Of a DNA stretch of 37,097 nt, positions 31,291 through 37,097 are shown in pieces (position 1 is the stretch's first letter; the number at the start of each line of letters is the position of its first letter). Origin of the DNA: Eubacteriales bacterium (GTDB taxonomy: Bacteria > Bacillota > Clostridia > Oscillospirales > CAG-272). The translations under genes were made by a program, and so were the position numbers. The notes beneath the pieces are model-generated. The model was not told where the DNA came from and did not search any database. It saw nothing but the letters and a program-made list of their open reading frames with translations. The DNA lies in contig JAHAZT010000065.1 of NCBI GenBank assembly GCA_018383975.1, forward strand, positions 1 to 37,097, in the 5' to 3' direction.

Positions 31291-32715
31291 TTGGAAGAGA
31301 AAGCAACTCTTTATACATATGAAAAGGAAGAAAATCTGATTGCGTACTGGGCATTCGACAGTATTGAAAGCGGAGTTATAAGAGACGTATCGGGCGGCGG
31401 TCACGACGGAAAAGTCGTCGGCGAGCCGGAGATATGCCCCGGATATATCTATAACGGTCTGCGCATAACGGAGTCGGGACAGGGAGTCGTTATTGAAAAC
31501 ACAAAAGGCTTCGACTTTACGGAAAAGGACAGCTTCACAATCGAGATATGCTATAAATGGGACGGAAAATATGCGGGAAAAAGCTGGCCGTGCATAATGC
31601 AGAGAGGGCTTGACATATCGAAAAAAGCCTTTCATTATCTGGGCTTCTGGATAAACAGCGGTTGTCGGCGGATTGCCCTCGGAGTGACGGGCGCGGGCGG
31701 CGCGGGAACGCACAATATCACCGCGCAAATAAATGCCGATACCGACTGGCACAAGGCTGTTGCCATTCAGGACGGAAAAGCCGGAACGCTTTCTTTTTTC
31801 ATCGACGGCGTTCCGCAGAGGCAGGAGCCGTCCGTCAATATTTCCGCTCCCGATATGCCGCTTACAATCGGCTTTTGCGACGCCGAAAGCGCCTTTATCG
31901 GCTCGGTTGACGAGATAAAGATATATAACTGCGCAAAGCCCGCAGACTTTACCGTGACAGGCGTTGACGTTATGGAATACAAGAGCTTTGACTACAAGGA
32001 TAACGAAAGCGGCGCAAGCGTCACCCTGCCATACAGGCTCTTCCTTCCGGACGGATATAAGGAAAACGACGGCAAAAAATATCCCCTGCTCTTTTTCCTC
32101 CACGGCTACGGCGAATGCGGCACGGACAATATGCAGCAGATACGCGTTCTCGGCGGACCGAACGCCTTGCTCGACAGAGTCGTCGAAAAGGGCGACTGCA
32201 TAATCGTTGCGCCGCAGTGTCAGGCGTCGCCGGCAGAACTGAACTGGGTTCCGATAAACAAGCAATGGAGCATAGGTTCAAGAGAACTTACGGAAAAGCC
32301 GACGGTCTCGCTGGCGGCGGCGACCGAGCTTCTGAAAACATGGCTTTCGGACGAGAAGGTCGATAAAGACCGCGTCTATGCCGCGGGAATTTCAATGGGC
32401 GGCTACGGAACATGGGAACTGATAACCCGTCATCCGGAATGGTTTGCGGCGGCTGTTCCCGTTTGCGGATCGGGAATTCCTTCACTTGCGGAGAGACTTA
32501 AAAACATCGCAATCTGGGCAATGCACGGCGAAGCGGATACGACCGTTCCTCCGCAGGGCACGCGCGATATGGAAAATGCAATCAGGGCGGCGGGCGGCAA
32601 CATCCGCACGACGTTTTACCCCGGAGTCGGACATAATTCGTGGCCGCAGGCATATTCCGAAAAGGAGCTTATCGACTGGCTGTTCGCGCAGAAAAAGTCG
32701 GGCGCGACAAAATAA
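31291..32715 (+). CDS. LamG-like domain fused to an alpha/beta-hydrolase esterase, no signal peptide
   Basis: This 474-aa protein starts at TTG (31291), with GGAGG 8 bases upstream; an open frame further left is only repeat sequence. Residues 15-215 form a LamG/concanavalin-like lectin fold (LIAYWAFDS, HDGKVVGEP, FTIEICYKW, LSFFIDGV, FIGSVDEIKIYN). Residues 230-468 are an esterase related to PHB-depolymerase/feruloyl-esterase-like and prolyl-oligopeptidase-like hydrolases: HGYGE oxyanion region, GISMGG with S368, D416 in HGEADTTVP, H448 in GVGHNSW. The likely action is hydrolysis of an ester on a carbohydrate or small molecule. No signal peptide is seen, unusual for LamG proteins, so it may work in the cytosol. 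It has its own promoter and terminator. Confidence 0.9.
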   Translation: MEEKATLYTYEKEENLIAYWAFDSIESGVIRDVSGGGHDGKVVGEPEICPGYIYNGLRITESGQGVVIENTKGFDFTEKDSFTIEICYKWDGKYAGKSWPCIMQRGLDISKKAFHYLGFWINSGCRRIALGVTGAGGAGTHNITAQINADTDWHKAVAIQDGKAGTLSFFIDGVPQRQEPSVNISAPDMPLTIGFCDAESAFIGSVDEIKIYNCAKPADFTVTGVDVMEYKSFDYKDNESGASVTLPYRLFLPDGYKENDGKKYPLLFFLHGYGECGTDNMQQIRVLGGPNALLDRVVEKGDCIIVAPQCQASPAELNWVPINKQWSIGSRELTEKPTVSLAAATELLKTWLSDEKVDKDRVYAAGISMGGYGTWELITRHPEWFAAAVPVCGSGIPSLAERLKNIAIWAMHGEADTTVPPQGTRDMENAIRAAGGNIRTTFYPGVGHNSWPQAYSEKELIDWLFAQKKSGATK

Positions 32716-32732
32716 AAACGGATATGAAAAAT

Positions 32733-32764
32733 AAATTTCTCCGAGCTTTCCTCGGAGAAATTTT
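32733..32764 (+). terminator. Terminator after the LamG-esterase gene
   Basis: AAATTTCTCCGAG pairs perfectly with CTCGGAGAAATTT across a 5-base loop, 17 bases after the stop, ending in TTTT. Confidence 0.88.
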
Positions 32765-32794
32765 CGCCTTAACGAAAAATTAACAATTTTCCGC

Positions 32795-32823
32795 TTGTGT
32801 TTGACGGCTAACAATAGTATAAT
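32795..32823 (+). promoter_or_regulatory. Promoter of the second ABC exporter operon
   Basis: TTGTGT (32795-32800), a 17-bp spacer and an exact TATAAT (32818-32823). A leader of about 108 bases follows. It contains an AAAATC...GATTTT hairpin (about 32858-32882) and T-rich sequence at about 32890-32909, possibly a weak attenuator. Confidence 0.75.
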
Positions 32824-32937
32824 GCAAAAGCGTAAATGCAATAAAGACAGAAGAAAAAATCACGCAACCACTGCGATTTTCGCTTTTGCGTTTCTTTATT
32901 TTTTTCACTTGAACCTTCAGAAAGGAAAAACATTTTT

Positions 32938-34719
32938 ATGATAAAACGGCTGATGAAAAGTATCAGGGAATATAAACTCCCCTCGATATTGACGTTTATA
33001 TTCATTCTGGGCGAATCGGTCATCGAATGTATTATCCCGTTTATCACGGCAAGACTGATAAACCGTATTCAGCTCGGCTCCGAAATGAGCGATATTATCA
33101 AAACCGGACTCCTGCTCGCCTGTATGGCGGTGGCGTCGCTCGCGTGCGGCGGCATTGCGGGACTGACGTGCGCAAAGGCGTCGTCCGGTTTTTCAAAGAA
33201 CCTCCGTCACGACCTTTTTGCAAAGGTGCAGACGTATTCCTTTGAAAACATAGACAAGTTTTCATCGTCATCGCTCGTCACAAGACTGACAACGGACGTA
33301 AGCAACGTGCAGATGGCTTATATGATGATAATACGCACGGCAATCCGCGCTCCGCTTATACTCATTTTTTCCGTGATAATGGCTTATATAATGGGCGGCA
33401 AGCTCGCAACGCTCTTCGTCATAATCATTCCCGTGCTTGTTGTCGGACTTGCGATAATCGCAAGAAAGGCAATGCCGGCGTTCCGCAGCGTTTTCAGAAA
33501 ATATGACCGCTTAAACGAGTCGATTGAAGAAAACGTTCGCGGAATGAGAGTTGTCAAGGGATTTGCGAGAGAAGACTATGAAAAGAAGAAATTCGGCAAA
33601 GCCGCAGGCGATATCTGCAAGGACTTCACGAAAGCCGAAAGAATAGTCGCTCTCAACTCTCCTCTCATGCAGCTCTGCGTCTATTTCAACATGGCATTTA
33701 TACTGATAGTCGGCTCAAAACTCATAATCACGAGCGCGGGCAGCTCTCTCGGCGTCGGCGAGATGTCGTCAATGCTGACGTATGGCTTTCAGATACTCAT
33801 GCAGCTTATGATGCTTGCAATGATTTACGTCATGCTGACGATGTCCGGCGAGTCCATGGTGCGTATTTCCGAGGTGCTGGGCGAGGAATCCGCGCTGACA
33901 AATCCCGCCGCAAAGACAGTCACCCTTCCGGACGGAACGACCGTCAGTTATCCGCTTACGGAAATCAGAGACGGCTCAATTGATTTTGACGATGTCTCCT
34001 TCAAATATTCAAAAACCGCAAAGAAAAATTCGCTTTCCGATATAAACCTTCATATAAAATCGGGAATGACCGTCGGTATTCTCGGTGTGACGGGTTCGGG
34101 AAAGTCAACGCTTGTTCAGCTCATTCCGCGACTTTATGACGTTGCGGAGGGGTCGGTGAAGGTCGGCGGAGAGGACGTCCGCAATTATGACCTCGTTTCC
34201 CTGCGCGACTCCGTTGCGTTTGTTCTTCAGAAGAACCTGCTCTTCTCCGGCACTATAAAGGAAAACCTCCGCTGGGGCAACGAAAACGCCACAGACGAGG
34301 AGATGATTGAAGCGTGCAAGCTGGCTCAGGCGGACGAGTTTATCCGCTCATTCCCCGACGGTTATGACACAAAGATCGAGCAGGGCGGTTCAAACGTTTC
34401 GGGCGGACAGAAGCAGAGGCTCTGTATCGCCAGAGCTCTTCTCAAAAAGCCGAAAATACTCGTTCTGGACGACTCGACGAGCGCCGTCGATATGAAAACG
34501 GACGCGCTTATCAGAGCGGGAATGAAAAACTTCATTCCCGAAACGACGAAAATAATAATTGCGCAGAGGATTGCTTCCGTTATGGAGGCTGATCTGATAG
34601 TCGTTATGGAAAACGGCAGAATCGCCGAAAGCGGCACGCACAAGGAGCTTATGGCGTCCAGCGAAGCCTACCGCGAGACATATATTCAGCAGATGAGCGG
34701 AGGTGAGGACGATGAATAA
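32938..34719 (+). CDS. ABC exporter half-transporter, degenerate-site subunit of second heterodimer
   Basis: The 593-aa half-transporter has six membrane segments in residues 15-310. Walker A is GVTGSGKST (383-391) and the signature VSGGQ (487-491). Walker B is ILVLDDS (507-513), with D512 replacing the catalytic Glu. The switch His is replaced by Q543 in IIAQRIAS. Both changes mark the non-catalytic site of heterodimeric exporters. AAAGGAAA precedes the ATG. The next gene starts inside its last codons (8-base overlap). By family this is a multidrug, lipid or peptide exporter. Confidence 0.95.
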   Translation: MIKRLMKSIREYKLPSILTFIFILGESVIECIIPFITARLINRIQLGSEMSDIIKTGLLLACMAVASLACGGIAGLTCAKASSGFSKNLRHDLFAKVQTYSFENIDKFSSSSLVTRLTTDVSNVQMAYMMIIRTAIRAPLILIFSVIMAYIMGGKLATLFVIIIPVLVVGLAIIARKAMPAFRSVFRKYDRLNESIEENVRGMRVVKGFAREDYEKKKFGKAAGDICKDFTKAERIVALNSPLMQLCVYFNMAFILIVGSKLIITSAGSSLGVGEMSSMLTYGFQILMQLMMLAMIYVMLTMSGESMVRISEVLGEESALTNPAAKTVTLPDGTTVSYPLTEIRDGSIDFDDVSFKYSKTAKKNSLSDINLHIKSGMTVGILGVTGSGKSTLVQLIPRLYDVAEGSVKVGGEDVRNYDLVSLRDSVAFVLQKNLLFSGTIKENLRWGNENATDEEMIEACKLAQADEFIRSFPDGYDTKIEQGGSNVSGGQKQRLCIARALLKKPKILVLDDSTSAVDMKTDALIRAGMKNFIPETTKIIIAQRIASVMEADLIVVMENGRIAESGTHKELMASSEAYRETYIQQMSGGEDDE

Positions 34720-36766
34720 AGGCGGAATGAGAGGCGGAATGCATCAGTCAAGAGGCGGCGCGGCTATGGGCGGACGTCGCAAGCCGGACAAAGGCGTTCT
34801 CAAAAGAGTTACGGGGCTTCTTATAAAATCCTACCCCGTTCTGATACCGATTGTCATTGTCTGCATTGTGCTGTCGGCGGTTGTTTCGTCAATACCGGCA
34901 ATATTTATGCAGAAGGTGTTTGCGGCGATCACCGCAAGAGTCGACATTATAAGAGAGGCAGCCGGCGTCAGCGGACTTATGGCTGTCCCGAAGGAATGGA
35001 TAGCGGAAAACTCCGCATTTCTTGCGAAACAGTGGTCTCTGGCAAAATCGGAGATACTGCCCATGGTGGGCATACTCATCGGACTTTACGTTCTTTCCAT
35101 AGCATTTATAACCGTACAGTCGCAGTTGATGGCAAAGATAACGCAGGGCTTCCTTGATAAAATGCGCTGCAAAATGTTCGACGGTATGCAGAACCTCCCC
35201 ATAAAATATTTCGATACCCACAAGCACGGCGACATAATGAGCTACTATACAAACGATATAGACACTCTCCGCCAGCTTGTTTCTCAGTCGCTCCCCAGCC
35301 TTATACAGTCGTCGATAATAGTTCTTACGGTGTTCTGCATAATGCTGTGGTACAGCGTGCCGATGACGCTTGTCGTTCTTCTCGGCATAGGACTTATGAT
35401 AATCGTATCCAAGAAAATCGGCGGCGGAAGCGCGAAATATTTCATCCGTCAACAGCGTTCCGTTGCAAATTTTGAAGGCTATATTCAGGAAACCATGAAC
35501 GGACAAAAGGTTGTCAAGGTTTTCAATCATGAAAAGAAAGCCGAAGAAGAATTCGACAAGATAAACGGCGAGCTTTTCAATGACAGCTACAAGGCTCACG
35601 CTTACGCAAACTGCCTCGGTCCCATCATAATGAACATCGGTAACATTCTTTATGTTATCTGTGCGGTTGTCGGTGGACTTTTCATAACTCTTGTCGCGCC
35701 GAACGTCAGCTTCCGCGGACTTATAACCGCAGGCAGCTTCCTTGCGCTTCCGTTCTCGATCGATATAATCGTTCCGTTCCTCAATATGACAAAGCAGTTC
35801 ACGGGCAATGTCAATCAGGTTTCCCAGCAGATAAACTCCATAATCATGGGTCTTGCGGGAGCTGGAAGAGTTTTCTCGCTTATGGACGAGAAACCCGAAA
35901 CGGACGACGGCTATGTCACTCTCGTCAATTGTAAAATCGACGAAAACGGCAACATAACCGAAACGGCGGAGCGCACGGGCAAATGGGCATGGAAGCATCC
36001 TCACGGCGACGGCACACTTACCTATACGGAGCTGAGGGGCGACGTGCGTATGGTGGACGTCGACTTTGAGTATGAGGAAGGAAAACCCGTGCTTCACGAC
36101 GTTTCCGTCTATGCAGAGCCGGGACAGAAGGTTGCGTTCGTCGGCGCGACGGGTGCCGGCAAGACGACAATTACAAACCTGATAAACCGCTTTTATGATA
36201 TCGCGGACGGAAAAATCCGCTATGACGGTATCAACGTAAACAAGATAAAGAAAGCGGATCTCCGCCGCTCGCTGGGAATAGTTTTGCAGGACACAAACCT
36301 TTTCACGGGCTCCGTTATGGACAATATCCGTTACGGCAGGCTTGACGCAACGGACGAGGAATGTATCGCCGCCGCAAAGCTCGCAGGCGCGGACGACTTC
36401 ATAACCCGTTTGCCCGGCGGCTATGACACGGAGCTTTCAAACAACGGCGCAAACCTCTCGCAGGGACAGCGTCAGCTTATAGCAATAGCGCGTGCCGCCG
36501 TTGCCGACCCGCCCGTTATGATACTTGATGAGGCGACCTCCTCGATTGACACGAGAACGGAGGCAATCGTTCAGAAGGGTATGGATAAGCTGATGGAGGG
36601 CAGAACGGTATTCGTTATTGCTCACAGACTGTCGACCGTCCGCAATTCGGACGTCATTATGGTGCTTGACCACGGACGGATAATCGAAAGAGGAAATCAC
36701 GAAAAACTTATCGCCGAAAAGGGAGTTTATTATCAACTCTATACCGGCGCGTTTGAACTGGAATGA
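34712..36766 (+). CDS. ABC exporter half-transporter, catalytic subunit of second heterodimer
   Basis: The 684-aa half-transporter has a Gly/Met/Arg-rich N-terminal tail (MNKGGMRGGMHQ) ahead of six membrane segments. Walker A is GATGAGKTT (478-486) and the signature is LSQGQ (about 582-586), degenerate. Walker B MILDEA keeps the catalytic Glu and VIAHRL keeps the switch His. It therefore complements the upstream subunit, giving one working ATP site. An insert of about 40 residues before the ATPase (around 400-440) is typical of this subunit class. The ATG at 34712 is preferred: GGAGG lies 8 bases upstream and overlaps an in-frame GTG at 34703. Confidence 0.95.
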   Translation: MNKGGMRGGMHQSRGGAAMGGRRKPDKGVLKRVTGLLIKSYPVLIPIVIVCIVLSAVVSSIPAIFMQKVFAAITARVDIIREAAGVSGLMAVPKEWIAENSAFLAKQWSLAKSEILPMVGILIGLYVLSIAFITVQSQLMAKITQGFLDKMRCKMFDGMQNLPIKYFDTHKHGDIMSYYTNDIDTLRQLVSQSLPSLIQSSIIVLTVFCIMLWYSVPMTLVVLLGIGLMIIVSKKIGGGSAKYFIRQQRSVANFEGYIQETMNGQKVVKVFNHEKKAEEEFDKINGELFNDSYKAHAYANCLGPIIMNIGNILYVICAVVGGLFITLVAPNVSFRGLITAGSFLALPFSIDIIVPFLNMTKQFTGNVNQVSQQINSIIMGLAGAGRVFSLMDEKPETDDGYVTLVNCKIDENGNITETAERTGKWAWKHPHGDGTLTYTELRGDVRMVDVDFEYEEGKPVLHDVSVYAEPGQKVAFVGATGAGKTTITNLINRFYDIADGKIRYDGINVNKIKKADLRRSLGIVLQDTNLFTGSVMDNIRYGRLDATDEECIAAAKLAGADDFITRLPGGYDTELSNNGANLSQGQRQLIAIARAAVADPPVMILDEATSSIDTRTEAIVQKGMDKLMEGRTVFVIAHRLSTVRNSDVIMVLDHGRIIERGNHEKLIAEKGVYYQLYTGAFELE

Positions 36767-36770
36767 AACA

Positions 36771-36797
36771 AAAAAGCCGCCTTCGGGCGGCTTTTTT
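36771..36797 (+). terminator. Terminator after the second ABC exporter
   Basis: The same GCCGCC-TTCG-GGCGGC hairpin as at 30915-30942, followed by six T, starting five bases after the stop. Confidence 0.95.
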
Positions 36798-36843
36798 GAG
36801 TGAAAAGAGAAGAAAAAAGATCGAAGAAAAGCGGTGCGTTTTC

Positions 36844-36992
36844 GGCTCCTTTGTGTAAAGGGATTTGCAAGTGTGCGAAGCACGCTTGCAGGCCTCGCCG
36901 AGAGGGGTTTGACTCCGCCAAAGGCGGTGAGGGATTGTTTTTTACAACCCTTCCACCACTTCGTGGTCCCCCTCCCCTTACACAGGGGAGGC
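36844..36992 (+). repeat. GGCTCC module carrying an inserted unit
   Basis: The ends match 31015-31115, but after GTGTAAAGGG a unit of about 55 bp is inserted (TTTGCAAGTGTGCGAAGCAC and on). The rest of the module resumes at GACTCCGCC. Confidence 0.87.
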
Positions 36993-37024
36993 ACAAACTC
37001 CCCGATAACTGAAGTTTCTTTTGC

Positions 37025-37080
37025 AAAAGTACACCTCATCCGTCAGCCTGCGGCTGCCACCTTCCCCTACTGGGGAAGGC
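37025..37080 (+). repeat. CCTCATCCGTCAG module, copy 3
   Basis: This copy is essentially identical to 13407-13462 over 56 bp, again directly after a connector. Confidence 0.92.
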
Positions 37081-37097
37081 TTAATTAAAACCCTGCA

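Larger units (their letters stand above)
36798..37097. repeat. Mosaic repeat island D (continues past window end)
   Basis: This gene-free stretch has the following order: an AAAGAGAAGA stretch shared with island C; the GGCTCC module in plus orientation (36844-36992), interrupted at about 36862-36920 by the TTTGCAAGTGTGC unit also present in island A; connector (37001-37024); CCTCATCCGTCAG module (37025-37080). The interrupted module shows that one repeat can sit inside another. Confidence 0.87.

Noticed and set aside
32822..32941. 39-codon frame starting in the -10 box of the second exporter promoter
   Set aside because: Its ATG overlaps TATAAT, upstream of the expected transcript start, and it has no ribosome site.
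34889..36097. 402-residue open frame antisense to the second ABC exporter
   Set aside because: This is a shadow of a highly conserved transporter gene, with no start signal and no recognisable domain.

Overview
The window looks like chromosome of a Gram-positive, low-to-mid GC Bacillota bacterium, most likely a gut-type member of Clostridia (Oscillospiraceae/Ruminococcaceae-like). The reasons are strong AGGAGG-type ribosome binding sites, near-perfect sigma-A promoters with 17-bp spacers, lipoprotein signal peptides instead of an outer-membrane system, the trmK-Nif3 pair, and palindromic intergenic repeats of a kind I recall from gut Clostridia. Placement below class is inference. No rRNA, tRNA, CRISPR array, phage or transposase gene was seen.

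Layout. 1-4008: end of uvrB, then uvrA (excision repair), closed by a terminator. 4012-4335: a compact type I toxin-antitoxin locus, with a 28-aa hydrophobic toxin reading frame, a long mRNA 5'-3' inverted repeat, a hairpin over the toxin ribosome binding site, and a convergent antisense RNA with its own consensus promoter and terminator. 4540-10292: ftsH, a leftward HAD phosphatase-alr pair, and an M3 oligopeptidase. 10400-13166: a small membrane protein, a leftward HtrA-like protease and a GNAT acetyltransferase.

13702-22179 (leftward): a probable seven-gene run of RDD membrane protein, ABC ATPase, two CUT1 permeases, solute-binding lipoprotein, staphylococcal-nuclease-type lipoprotein, and a lipoprotein with three 153-residue tandem domains. 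The layout suggests surface digestion or binding of nucleic acid coupled to import of a small product. The substrate is not shown by sequence.

22786-26715 (leftward): a heterodimeric ABC exporter preceded by a consensus promoter, a 23-codon leader peptide with a strong ribosome binding site, and an intrinsic terminator. This looks like a translation-sensing attenuator of the type known for Bacillus subtilis bmrB-bmrCD. 26755-28534 (leftward): Nif3-family protein, TrmK, and a DUF1858 CxxC protein. 28723-36797 (rightward): an EF-G-like GTPase, a LamG-esterase fusion without signal peptide, and a second heterodimeric ABC exporter.

Four intergenic islands (about 13225-13701, 22428-22785, 30950-31222 and 36798-37097) are mosaics of the same repeat modules in varying order. 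A 24-bp connector occurs eight times, always in the same orientation. The most interesting objects are the type I toxin-antitoxin locus, the leader-peptide attenuator, the nuclease/ABC importer operon, and the mosaic repeat family.
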